A DNA stretch of 8,157 nt from Pseudomonadota bacterium (GCA_023416545.1 JAEZHO010000043.1:1-8157), one strand, 5' to 3'. Positions 1-6,204 are shown, counted from the first letter of the stretch. Program-made: numbers and translations. Notes: a model not told the origin generated them from the sequence alone.

Positions 1-483
1 GTCGTCAGCGTCCAGATCATCTACAACATCTTCCGCCAGCGCCCCGCCGACCTGTTCTTCAAGGAAGCCAAGCGCAAGGATGTCGCGGTCATCGTCCGCG
101 TGCCGCTGGCGAGCGGCCTCCTGTCGGGCAGGATTACCCGCGACACGACATTCGCGAGCGACGACCATCGCCAGTTCAATCGCCATGGCGAGGCCTTCGA
201 CGTCGGCGAGACGTTTGCGGGCGTGCCGCTCGAGGTCGGGCTGCAGGCGGTGGAGGAAGTTCGCAAGCTGGTGCCGGAGGGTGCGTCCATGGCGGCCTTC
301 GCGCTGCGCTGGATCCTGATGAACGACGCGGTGACCGTCGTCATTCCGGGTGCGCGCAATGCCGAGCAGGCCCGCGCCAACGCCGCGGCGGCCGATCTCG
401 CACCCCTGTCCGACGCGGTGATGACGGCAACCCGCGAAATCTACGCGCGCCTGGTCGCCCCGCACGTCCACCAGCGCTGGTAG
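1..483 (+). CDS. Aldo/keto reductase, C-terminal part (5' end outside window)
   Basis: The frame is open from base 1 and ends with TAG at 481-483, giving 160 residues, roughly the C-terminal half of an aldo/keto reductase. These are NADP(H)-dependent cytoplasmic oxidoreductases with a TIM-barrel fold that reduce aldehydes and ketones. Visible family features are the strand with VQIIYN at residues 4-9, the PLASGLLSGR strand-loop at residues 35-44, and the cofactor-binding segment VVIPGARNAEQ at residues 113-123. This last segment matches the IPG-x-R/x-N/x-E/Q pattern that contacts the NADPH adenosine phosphate. The catalytic Tyr, Lys, Asp and His are expected upstream of the window and cannot be checked. 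A GTG at 100 could look like a start, but the conserved upstream strand shows that the protein continues leftwards. The gene converges on hupB. The family is clear; the substrate cannot be inferred. Confidence 0.9.
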   Translation, partial: VVSVQIIYNIFRQRPADLFFKEAKRKDVAVIVRVPLASGLLSGRITRDTTFASDDHRQFNRHGEAFDVGETFAGVPLEVGLQAVEEVRKLVPEGASMAAFALRWILMNDAVTVVIPGARNAEQARANAAAADLAPLSDAVMTATREIYARLVAPHVHQRW

Positions 484-557
484 GCGGCACGGGCCGGATA
501 GGCAGCGAACAGGAGAGAACCGGGCATATTCCGGGAACAGGTTTCTCCAAACGAAAA

Positions 558-579
558 GAGGCCCGGCAAGCCGGGCCTC
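558..579 (-). terminator. Intrinsic terminator of hupB
   Basis: This is a perfect inverted repeat, GAGGCCCGG-CAAG-CCGGGCCTC, forming a 9 bp stem with a 4-base loop. Read on the - strand it is followed directly by TTTTCGTTT. It starts 24 bases beyond the hupB stop codon. The + strand side lacks a T run, so it serves hupB better than the convergent aldo/keto reductase gene, although its stem could also slow transcription from that side. Confidence 0.85.
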
Positions 580-603
580 GAAATCTGTCTGCGACGCAGC
601 GGC

Positions 604-882
604 TTACTTGCCGTTGACGGCGTCCTTCAGGCCCTTGCCGGCCGAGAACTTCGGCACGTTGCGAGCCGGGATGTCGACTTCGGCACCCGTCGAAGGGTTA
701 CGGCCCTTCGAGGCTTCGCGACGAGAAACGGAGAAGCTGCCGAAACCGGCGAGACGGATGTCGCCACCGTTCTTCAGTTCGGCCTGAACGGTGTCGAATA
801 CAGCATCGACTGCCGAAGCCGCATCAGCCTTGGAGAGGCCAGCCTTTTCGGCCACAGCCGTAACGAGCTCAGTCTTGTTCAT
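604..882 (-). CDS. hupB: DNA-binding protein HU
   Basis: The gene encodes a 92-residue histone-like protein HU, a small dimeric nucleoid protein that bends and compacts DNA without strong sequence specificity. The N-terminus MNKTELVTAVAEKAGLSK forms the helical dimerisation part. The HU signature runs from GFGSF (residues 46-50) through SVSRREASKGRNP, with Arg61-Asn62-Pro63 at the arm tip where the proline intercalates between base pairs. The length fits the usual ~90 residues. The ATG at 882-880 is preceded on the - strand by an AAAGGGTGG ribosome binding site, and no upstream in-frame alternative is needed. It lies downstream of lon in the same direction, an arrangement common in alphaproteobacteria. 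The lon terminator and a 186-base gap suggest it has its own promoter. The call is HU rather than IHF because it lacks IHF-specific features and has the classic HU arm. Confidence 0.97.
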   Translation of the reverse strand: MNKTELVTAVAEKAGLSKADAASAVDAVFDTVQAELKNGGDIRLAGFGSFSVSRREASKGRNPSTGAEVDIPARNVPKFSAGKGLKDAVNGK

Positions 883-931
883 GTTTCCACCCTTTCAACT
901 GGTATTGAAACGACTCAAGTGATCCGGCCCG

Positions 932-959
932 ACATTAAATACCCGTCAGGCCTTCGCAA
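932..959 (-). promoter_or_regulatory. Candidate hupB promoter
   Basis: On the - strand TTGCGA (959-954) is separated by 16 bases from TAATGT (937-932), about 50 bases before the hupB start codon. The -35 half is fair and the -10 half is weak. A CTATAG hexamer further upstream (on the - strand near 978-973) is a better -10 but has no recognisable -35 at the right distance. This is a tentative assignment based only on position and partial consensus. Confidence 0.3.
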
Positions 960-1014
960 GCCAGAAGCCTCGCTATAGCCTGAAAAACAAGGGGCATCGG
1001 GTGATTTTCACCAG

Positions 1015-1039
1015 AAAAGCCGGCTTGTAGCCGGCTTTT
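1015..1039 (-). terminator. Intrinsic terminator of lon
   Basis: The inverted repeat AAAAGCCGGC / GCCGGCTTTT has a 5-base loop and lies about 30 bases past the lon stop. On the - strand the GC stem is followed by TTTTCTGG, which fits a terminator for lon. On the + strand it is followed by six T residues (1036-1041), so it could work in both directions, but no gene reads into it from the left. A small GGTGA-TTT-TCACC hairpin (1000-1012) lies immediately beyond it. Confidence 0.85.
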
Positions 1040-1050
1040 TTCGCTTTGCG

Positions 1051-1063
1051 TGCCAAATTGGCA
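1051..1063. repeat. Short perfect palindrome after lon
   Basis: TGCCAA-A-TTGGCA is a 6 bp inverted repeat around one base. It sits between the lon stop codon and the lon terminator, 5 bases past the stop. It may be a small hairpin at the end of the lon transcript or a protein-binding site. Nothing else identifies it. Confidence 0.4.
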
Positions 1064-1068
1064 TGATC

Positions 1069-3489
1069 CTAGTGGGCGATGGAGGCACCCGTGTCGTCGA
1101 CACCCTCGACGGTGGCGATCACCGGGGTCTCGATGGAACCATCCCATTCGATCGGTTCGGGCTTGCGAAGGAGCGCGTGCTCGATCACTTCGCCCATGCG
1201 CGACACGGGGATGATTTCCATGTTGTTCTTCACGTTGTCCGGGATGTCCGCCAGGTCCTTGGCGTTTTCCTCCGGGATCAGAACCTTCTTGATGCCGCCG
1301 CGAAGCGCTGCAAGCAGCTTCTCCTTCAGGCCGCCGATGGGCAGGACGCGACCGCGCAGGGTAACCTCGCCCGTCATCGCCACGTCCTTGGAAACGGGGA
1401 TGCCGGTCATGACCGAGACGATGGCCGTGGCCATGGCGATGCCTGCCGACGGGCCGTCCTTCGGCGTCGCCCCTTCCGGAACGTGCACGTGGATGTCCGA
1501 CTTGTCGAAGCGGGGCGGCTCGATGCCGAAATCGACGGCGCGCGAGCGGACATAGGAGGCCGCCGCGGAAATCGATTCCTTCATCACCTCGCGCAGGTTG
1601 CCGGTCACCGTCATGCGACCCTTGCCCGGCATCATCACGCCTTCGATCGTCAGCAGCTCGCCGCCGACCTCCGTCCAGGCAAGACCCGTCACCACGCCGA
1701 CCTGGTCCTCGCGCTCGGCCTCGCCATGGCGGAACCGGGGCACGCCCAGATAGTCGTTGATGTTGGCGGCCGTGACGTCGACCCTCTTCGTCTTGCCCTT
1801 GATGATCTCGGTGACCGCCTTGCGGGCGAGCTTCATCAGTTCGCGCTCGAAGTTACGCACGCCCGCCTCGCGGGTGTACTGCTGGATGATCGCCATCAGC
1901 GCGTCGTCGCTCACCGAGAACTCGTTCGGCTGCAGCGCGTGCTCCTTGATCGCCTTCGGCAGAAGGTGACGCTTGGCGATTTCCAGCTTTTCCTCTTCGG
2001 TATAGCCGGCGATGCGGATGATCTCCATGCGGTCCATCAGCGGCGCCGGAATGTTCAGCGTGTTCGCCGTGGTGATGAACATCACGTCCGACAGGTCGTA
2101 TTCGACTTCCAGGTAGTGATCCATGAAGGTCGAGTTCTGTGCCGGGTCGAGCACTTCGAGAAGCGCCGAGGACGGATCGCCGCGGTAGTCCTGGCCGAGC
2201 TTGTCGATCTCGTCGAGCAGGAAGAGCGGGTTGGACTTCTTCGCCTTCTTCATCGACTGGATGACCTTGCCGGGCATGGAGCCGATATAGGTGCGGCGGT
2301 GGCCGCGGATTTCGGCTTCGTCACGCACGCCGCCGAGCGCCATGCGCACGTATTCGCGGCCGGTCGCCTTGGCGATCGACTGGGCGAGCGAGGTCTTGCC
2401 GACGCCCGGAGGACCGACGAGGCACAGGATCGGACCCTTGATCTTGGAGGCGCGCGCCTGCACGGCGAGATACTCGATGATCCGTTCCTTGACCTTTTCC
2501 AGGCCGAAGTGATCCTGCTCGAGGATCTTCTCGGCGTTGTTGAGGTCGGTCTTGATCTTCGACTTCTTGTTCCACGGGATCGACAGGAGCCAGTCCAGGT
2601 AGTTGCGCACGACGGTGGCTTCCGCCGACATCGGGCTCATCTGGCGAAGCTTCTTCATTTCAGCTTCCGCCTTTTCGCGGGCCTCCTTGGAAAGCTTCGT
2701 CTTGGAGATGCGTTCCTCCAGTTCGGCCATCTCGTCGCGGCCATCCTCGCCGTCGCCGAGTTCCTTCTGGATCGCCTTCATCTGCTCGTTGAGATAGTAT
2801 TCGCGCTGGGTCTTCTCCATCTGCCGCTTGACGCGGGAGCGGATGCGCTTCTCGACCTGAAGGACCGAAATCTCGCCTTCCATGAAGCCGAGCGCCTTTT
2901 CAAGACGTCCCTTGACGCTGACCGTCTCGAGCATCTCCTGCTTCTCGGTGATCTTGATCGACAGGTGCGAGGCGACCGTATCGGCGAGCTTCGAGTAATC
3001 CTCGATCTGGCTCGCGGCGCCGACGACCTCCGGGGAGATCTTCTTGTTCAGCTTGACGTAGTTCTCGAACTCGGAAACCACGGAGCGCGACAGCGCCTCG
3101 ACCTCGACCGGGTCTTCCTCCGGCTCGGCCAGGATGTCGGCCTTCGCCTCGTAGAATTCCTCGCGGTCCGTGTAGCTGTCGATCTTGGCGCGGGCACGCC
3201 CTTCGACCAGGACCTTCACGGTCCCGTCGGGAAGTTTCAGCAATTGCAGGACATTGGCAACCGTGCCGATCTTGTAGATCGCCGAGGGCTCGGGATCGTC
3301 GTCACCGGCATTGATCTGCGTGACGAGCATGATCTGCTTGTAGGACCCCATCACTTCTTCCAGTGCGCGGATGGATTTCTCCCGTCCGACGAACAGGGGC
3401 ACGATCATGTGGGGGAATACCACGATGTCGCGAAGGGGCAATACCGGGAAGGTTTCGCCGCCGGGTGCCAAAGACGTTGGATTCGTCAT
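1069..3489 (-). CDS. lon: ATP-dependent Lon protease (LonA)
   Basis: The gene encodes an 806-residue LonA protease, a hexameric cytoplasmic ATP-driven enzyme that degrades misfolded proteins and selected regulators. The N-terminal substrate-binding domain starts with FPVLPLRDIVVFPHMIVPLFVGR (about residues 14-36), followed by a long helical stretch (about 190-290). The AAA+ module has Walker A GPPGVGKT (359-366) and Walker B LLDEID (424-429). The C-terminal peptidase has the Ser-Lys dyad: Ser681 in PKDGPSAG and Lys724 in GGLKEKLLAA, with the same 43-residue spacing as E. coli Ser679/Lys722. The ATG at 3489-3487 was chosen because it follows AAAGGAAGAAG and starts at the expected rhizobial N-terminus MTNPTS. 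The frame stays open upstream to ATGs at 3504 and 3552, but the 3504 codon overlaps the ribosome binding site. A short acidic tail follows the protease domain. The gene is probably transcribed from its own promoter in the clpX-lon gap. Confidence 0.98.
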   Translation of the reverse strand: MTNPTSLAPGGETFPVLPLRDIVVFPHMIVPLFVGREKSIRALEEVMGSYKQIMLVTQINAGDDDPEPSAIYKIGTVANVLQLLKLPDGTVKVLVEGRARAKIDSYTDREEFYEAKADILAEPEEDPVEVEALSRSVVSEFENYVKLNKKISPEVVGAASQIEDYSKLADTVASHLSIKITEKQEMLETVSVKGRLEKALGFMEGEISVLQVEKRIRSRVKRQMEKTQREYYLNEQMKAIQKELGDGEDGRDEMAELEERISKTKLSKEAREKAEAEMKKLRQMSPMSAEATVVRNYLDWLLSIPWNKKSKIKTDLNNAEKILEQDHFGLEKVKERIIEYLAVQARASKIKGPILCLVGPPGVGKTSLAQSIAKATGREYVRMALGGVRDEAEIRGHRRTYIGSMPGKVIQSMKKAKKSNPLFLLDEIDKLGQDYRGDPSSALLEVLDPAQNSTFMDHYLEVEYDLSDVMFITTANTLNIPAPLMDRMEIIRIAGYTEEEKLEIAKRHLLPKAIKEHALQPNEFSVSDDALMAIIQQYTREAGVRNFERELMKLARKAVTEIIKGKTKRVDVTAANINDYLGVPRFRHGEAEREDQVGVVTGLAWTEVGGELLTIEGVMMPGKGRMTVTGNLREVMKESISAAASYVRSRAVDFGIEPPRFDKSDIHVHVPEGATPKDGPSAGIAMATAIVSVMTGIPVSKDVAMTGEVTLRGRVLPIGGLKEKLLAALRGGIKKVLIPEENAKDLADIPDNVKNNMEIIPVSRMGEVIEHALLRKPEPIEWDGSIETPVIATVEGVDDTGASIAH

Positions 3490-3504
3490 TCTTCTTCCTT
3501 TCAT

Positions 3505-3520
3505 ATCCCGTTGCCGGGAT
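3505..3520 (-). promoter_or_regulatory. GCAA-tetraloop hairpin in the lon leader
   Basis: On the - strand ATCCCG-GCAA-CGGGAT forms a perfect 6 bp stem capped by a GNRA tetraloop. It ends 15 bases before the lon start codon, immediately upstream of the AAAGGAAGAAG ribosome binding site. The 12-base core CCCGGCAACGGG recurs before clpX (5152-5163). It may act in mRNA stability or in translation control near the ribosome site; this is inference. Confidence 0.5.
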
Positions 3521-3560
3521 TCGTCCCCAGACCTGATATCCGGGCCGTCCACTTGAGCCC

Positions 3561-3590
3561 AAAGTGGAGAGTGCGACTGTTGATTTCAAG
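3561..3590 (-). promoter_or_regulatory. Candidate RpoH (heat-shock) promoter of lon
   Basis: On the - strand CTTGAAA (3590-3584) is followed after 14 bases by CTCCACTT (3569-3562). This resembles the sigma-32 pattern CTTGAAA-N14-CCCCATnT. The predicted start lies near 3555, giving a leader of about 65 bases. An inverted repeat CCACTT / AAGTGG (3549-3554 and 3562-3567) overlaps the -10 region and predicted start. Heat-shock control of lon is well established in proteobacteria, but the -10 match here is only partial. A second CTTGAA lies at 3742-3737 without a good -10. Confidence 0.45.
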
Positions 3591-3799
3591 CCTCGTTCAC
3601 CGCCCGCCCCCGCGCTGGCAAGGCGCCGGGACGACGGAGACGCGGGTTACGCCGGACGCAGGAAACAGGCAGGCCGCACGCGGTTGAGCACGCGGAACCG
3701 CCGAATCCTAAACCCTATTCATAACGATTAAACCGGTTCAAGCGAAGCACAATGCGCGGGATCAACAGGCACAAGGTCGAGAAGGCGTCCGGAAACGAA

Positions 3800-3822
3800 A
3801 AGAGGCCCGCGAGGGGCCTCTT
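3800..3822 (-). terminator. Intrinsic terminator of clpX
   Basis: AAGAGGCCC-GCGAG-GGGCCTCTT forms a 9 bp stem with a 5-base loop, starting 24 bases past the clpX stop. On the - strand the stem runs into TTTTCGTTT. The 17 bases at 3793-3809 are identical to 549-565 at the hupB terminator. It separates clpX transcription from lon. Confidence 0.88.
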
Positions 3823-3846
3823 CATAACCGATCTGCAACGTCATCC

Positions 3847-5124
3847 TCAGGCGGAGACGTTCGCCTTCTCTTCCTGCCGCTCGGCATAGATGTAGAGAGG
3901 ACGGGCATTGCCCTTCACGACATCGTCGGAGATGACGACTTCGCGGACGCCTTCCAGCGCGGGCAGTTCGAACATGGTGTCGAGCAGGATCTTCTCCATG
4001 ATCGAACGAAGGCCGCGGGCGCCGGTCTTGCGGGTGATCGCCTTGCGGGCGATCTCGCGAAGGGCGTCCTCGTGGAAGGTAAGCTCCACGTCCTCCATCT
4101 CGAAGAGGCGCTGGTACTGCTTGACCAGTGCGTTCTTCGGCTCCGACAGGATCTGGATCAGCGCGTCCTCGTCGAGATCCTCGAGTGTCGCCAGGACCGG
4201 CAGACGACCGATGAACTCCGGAATGAGGCCGAACTTGACCAGGTCTTCCGGCTCCAGTTCACGCAGGACCTCGCCGACGCGACGGTCATCCTCGGCCTTG
4301 ACCGTGGCGCCGAAGCCGATCGACGTCTTCTCGCCGCGGGCGGAGATGATCTTGTCGAGGCCGGCGAACGCACCGCCGCAGATGAACAGGATGTTGGTCG
4401 TGTCCACCTGCAGGAATTCCTGCTGCGGATGCTTGCGGCCGCCCTGCGGCGGAACGGAAGCGACCGTGCCTTCCATGATCTTCAGCAGCGCCTGCTGCAC
4501 GCCCTCGCCCGACACGTCGCGGGTGATGGACGGGTTGTCCGACTTGCGCGAGATCTTGTCGACCTCGTCGATGTAGACGATGCCGCGCTGGGCGCGCTCG
4601 ACGTTGTAGTCGGCGGCCTGCAGGAGCTTGAGGATGATGTTCTCGACATCCTCGCCCACATAGCCGGCTTCCGTCAGGGTCGTGGCGTCGGCCATGGTGA
4701 AGGGAACGTCGATGATGCGCGCCAGCGTCTGGGCAAGATAGGTCTTGCCGCAGCCGGTCGGGCCGACCAGCATGATGTTCGACTTCGCAAGCTCCACCTC
4801 GCCGCCCTTGGAGGCGTGCGCCAGGCGCTTGTAGTGGTTGTGCACCGCAACCGACAGGATACGCTTGGCCTGCTGCTGGCCGATGACGTATTCGTCGAGA
4901 ACCTTGATGATGTCCTGGGGCGTCGGCACGCCGTCGCGCGACTTCACCATCGAAGACTTGTTCTCTTCGCGGATGATGTCCATGCAGAGCTCGACGCATT
5001 CATCGCAGATGAACACCGTCGGACCGGCGATCAGCTTGCGGACCTCGTGCTGGCTCTTGCCGCAGAACGAACAATACAGAGTATTCTTGGAGTCGCCGCC
5101 GTTGCTGCCGCTGACTTTGCTCAT
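3847..5124 (-). CDS. clpX: ClpX, ATPase and substrate-recognition subunit of ClpXP
   Basis: The gene encodes a 425-residue ClpX, the hexameric AAA+ unfoldase that recognises degradation tags (such as ssrA), unfolds proteins and threads them into ClpP. The N-terminal zinc-binding domain has Cys18, Cys21, Cys40 and Cys43. The ATPase core has Walker A GPTGCGKT (121-128), pore-1 loop GYVG (154-157), Walker B IVYIDEVDK (182-190), the RKH loop (230-232), the ClpP-docking IGF loop (269-271) and sensor-2 GAR with Arg370. All key residues are present. The ATG at 5124-5122 follows GGAAGGAAAG and begins the usual rhizobial MSKVSGSNGG. The frame is open 47 codons further upstream, but that extension has no family resemblance. 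It lies 275 bases downstream of clpP in the same direction, and its own strong terminator follows. Confidence 0.98.
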   Translation of the reverse strand: MSKVSGSNGGDSKNTLYCSFCGKSQHEVRKLIAGPTVFICDECVELCMDIIREENKSSMVKSRDGVPTPQDIIKVLDEYVIGQQQAKRILSVAVHNHYKRLAHASKGGEVELAKSNIMLVGPTGCGKTYLAQTLARIIDVPFTMADATTLTEAGYVGEDVENIILKLLQAADYNVERAQRGIVYIDEVDKISRKSDNPSITRDVSGEGVQQALLKIMEGTVASVPPQGGRKHPQQEFLQVDTTNILFICGGAFAGLDKIISARGEKTSIGFGATVKAEDDRRVGEVLRELEPEDLVKFGLIPEFIGRLPVLATLEDLDEDALIQILSEPKNALVKQYQRLFEMEDVELTFHEDALREIARKAITRKTGARGLRSIMEKILLDTMFELPALEGVREVVISDDVVKGNARPLYIYAERQEEKANVSA

Positions 5125-5151
5125 ATCACTTTCCTTCCAGCACTCCGCCTT

Positions 5152-5163
5152 CCCGTTGCCGGG
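5152..5163 (-). promoter_or_regulatory. GCAA-tetraloop hairpin in the clpX leader
   Basis: On the - strand CCCG-GCAA-CGGG is a 4 bp stem with a GNRA loop, ending 27 bases before the clpX start codon and just upstream of its GGAAGGAAAG ribosome site. The 12 bases are identical to the core of the lon leader hairpin at 3507-3518. The stem is short, so it may be chance; the matching position before both genes is the reason to record it. Confidence 0.4.
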
Positions 5164-5282
5164 TGCGGTCCACTCATTCGCCGGCACCGGAACCACCCGG
5201 TACGATGTGGCGGCTTTGCCCGGGGTACTCGACCGATGAGGAGAAAATCTCCCTCTCGGCGGCAACGAAACCCTCGACCACG

Positions 5283-5313
5283 AATGCTATGCAGCAAAGC
5301 TCTACACAGCATT
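5283..5313. promoter_or_regulatory. Dyad upstream of clpX (possible operator)
   Basis: AATGCT (5283-5288) and AGCATT (5308-5313) form an inverted repeat with a 19-base spacer. The left part includes TGCTATGCAGCA, loosely like the TGC-rich palindromes bound by the PHB regulator PhaR/AniA in rhizobia, but not a full match. It lies 160-190 bases before the clpX start. A clpX promoter should be in this region, but I could not find a convincing -35/-10 pair. Confidence 0.25.
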
Positions 5314-5332
5314 AACAAGTACTAATACCGGT

Positions 5333-5388
5333 TTCCCGCTCCTGTGAAACCCCCTGCCGTTGTAACATAGGGGTGACGAGAGCGGGAA
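5333..5388 (-). other. Nested inverted repeat between clpP and clpX
   Basis: A 9 bp outer stem, TTCCCGCTC (5333-5341) with GAGCGGGAA (5380-5388), encloses an inner stem CCCCT (5351-5355) with AGGGG (5369-5373). The structure begins 12 bases past the clpP stop on the coding strand. No T run follows it, so it is not a standard intrinsic terminator. It may cap or protect the clpP mRNA, act as a partial terminator, or be an RNA processing site that allows some read-through into clpX. Confidence 0.5.
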
Positions 5389-5399
5389 TTCCGATCACC

Positions 5400-6032
5400 T
5401 CAATCCGCAGACCCGCCTTCGAGTTCCTGCCGCGAGGTGAGGATCTTGTCGATCACGCCCCATTCCTTCGCTTCCGCAGCATCCATGAAGTGGTCGCGAT
5501 CAAGCGTCTTTTCAACTTCCTCGTAGGTCCGCCCGGTGTGCTTTTCATACACCTCGTTCAGGCGTCTCTTCATCTTCAATATGTCACGAGCATGACGCTC
5601 GATATCCGAGGCCTGCCCCTGGAAACCGCCCGAAGGCTGGTGGACCATGATGCGCGAGTTCGGCGTTGCGAAGCGCATGCCCTTTTCACCGGCGGCGAGA
5701 AGGAGCGAACCCATGGAGGCGGCCTGGCCGATGCAGAGCGTCGAAACGGCCGGCCTGATAAACTGCATGGTGTCGTAGATCGCCATGCCGGCGGTGACGA
5801 CGCCGCCCGGAGAGTTGATGTAGAGCGCGATTTCCTTCTTCGGGTTCTCGGCCTCGAGGAAGAGAAGCTGCGCGCAGACGAGGGACGCCATGTGATCTTC
5901 CACCGGGCCCGTCAGGAAGATGATGCGTTCCTTCAGAAGCCGCGAATAGATGTCGTACGACCGCTCGCCGCGATTGGTCTGCTCGACGACCATCGGCACC
6001 AGAGCCATGGCAGTATCGACGGGATTTCTCAT
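5400..6032 (-). CDS. clpP: ClpP, ATP-dependent Clp protease proteolytic subunit
   Basis: The gene encodes a 210-residue ClpP, the serine peptidase that assembles into a double-heptamer chamber and is gated by ClpX or ClpA. The catalytic triad is Ser106 in GQAASMGS, His131 in MVHQPSGG and Asp180 in LDRDHFM. The spacing of 25 and 49 residues equals that of E. coli ClpP. The oligomer motif YINSPGG (71-77) is present. The N-terminal ~10 residues (MRNPVDTAMA) may be a short propeptide, as in E. coli. The ATG at 6032-6030 is preceded by AAAGGA at a normal distance. Linkage to clpX marks this as the main housekeeping ClpP; rhizobia often carry additional clpP copies elsewhere. Overlapping heat-shock-type and housekeeping-type promoters lie about 50-100 bases upstream. 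Confidence 0.98.
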   Translation of the reverse strand: MRNPVDTAMALVPMVVEQTNRGERSYDIYSRLLKERIIFLTGPVEDHMASLVCAQLLFLEAENPKKEIALYINSPGGVVTAGMAIYDTMQFIRPAVSTLCIGQAASMGSLLLAAGEKGMRFATPNSRIMVHQPSGGFQGQASDIERHARDILKMKRRLNEVYEKHTGRTYEEVEKTLDRDHFMDAAEAKEWGVIDKILTSRQELEGGSAD

Positions 6033-6082
6033 GTCAGTCCTTTGTCACGCTTCTCCGGAGGTGGAAGCCCCAGAATCAGATG

Positions 6083-6112
6083 GAATAGGTCAACCCCTAC
6101 ATAGAGTGTCAA
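6083..6112 (-). promoter_or_regulatory. Candidate housekeeping promoter of clpP, overlapping the RpoH promoter
   Basis: On the - strand a perfect TTGACA (6112-6107) is followed after 18 bases by CTATTC (6088-6083). The -10 is moderate for an alphaproteobacterial sigma-70 promoter. It is shifted 16 bases downstream of the RpoH-type promoter, so its -35 hexamer falls inside the spacer of the other. The two would compete for the same DNA. Confidence 0.5.
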
Positions 6113-6128
6113 TGCCCGGCACTTCAAG
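6099..6128 (-). promoter_or_regulatory. Candidate RpoH (heat-shock) promoter of clpP
   Basis: On the - strand CTTGAA (6128-6123), an 18-base spacer and CTATGT (6104-6099) match the alphaproteobacterial sigma-32 pattern CTTGAA-N17/18-CTATnT as I know it. The predicted start near 6092 gives a leader of about 60 bases before the clpP ATG. This is the best-matching promoter in the window, and clpP is a classic heat-shock gene. Confidence 0.6.
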
Positions 6129-6204
6129 ACGGCGGCAGCTTTATCCTTAATCGCGCCGGACGCGTGCCCTGCTGTGCTCCACCCGCCGCTTCTACCCGAT
6201 CGCG

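Larger units (their letters stand above)
3490..3846. other. clpX-lon intergenic region (357 bases)
   Basis: This gap contains the clpX terminator near its right end, an AACCGGTT palindrome with an adjacent CTTGAA (3731-3742), the candidate lon promoter, the lon leader hairpin and two GANTC sites (3518, 3703). The stretch from about 3591 to 3700 is GC-rich, and I see no gene, RNA or further motif in it. Frames crossing the gap are extensions of lon or antisense shadows. Confidence 0.7.

Noticed and set aside
1040..1062. Possible sigma-54 promoter (TTGGCACGCAAAGCG on the - strand) upstream of hupB
   Set aside because: The spacing between the GG and GC elements is too short and the TTGC part is missing.
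3490..3552. Longer Lon with a start at 3552 or 3504
   Set aside because: The ATG at 3489 has a clear ribosome site and gives the familiar rhizobial N-terminus; the extra residues look like translated leader, and the 3504 ATG overlaps the ribosome site.
1063..3687. An 874-codon open frame on the + strand opposite lon
   Set aside because: It lies in the exact complementary codon register of lon, where a stop would need TTA, CTA or TCA codons in lon. Those are rare in GC-rich genomes, so the frame stays open by codon bias. Its translation is rich in His, Arg, Asp and Leu and resembles no family.
5125..5265. Longer ClpX with a start at 5265
   Set aside because: The 47 extra residues are not ClpX-like, whereas the ATG at 5124 has a strong ribosome site and gives the normal 425-residue length.
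4072..5325. A 417-codon open frame on the + strand opposite clpX
   Set aside because: It has the same complementary register as clpX and the same cause; it has no recognisable domain and no proper start context.
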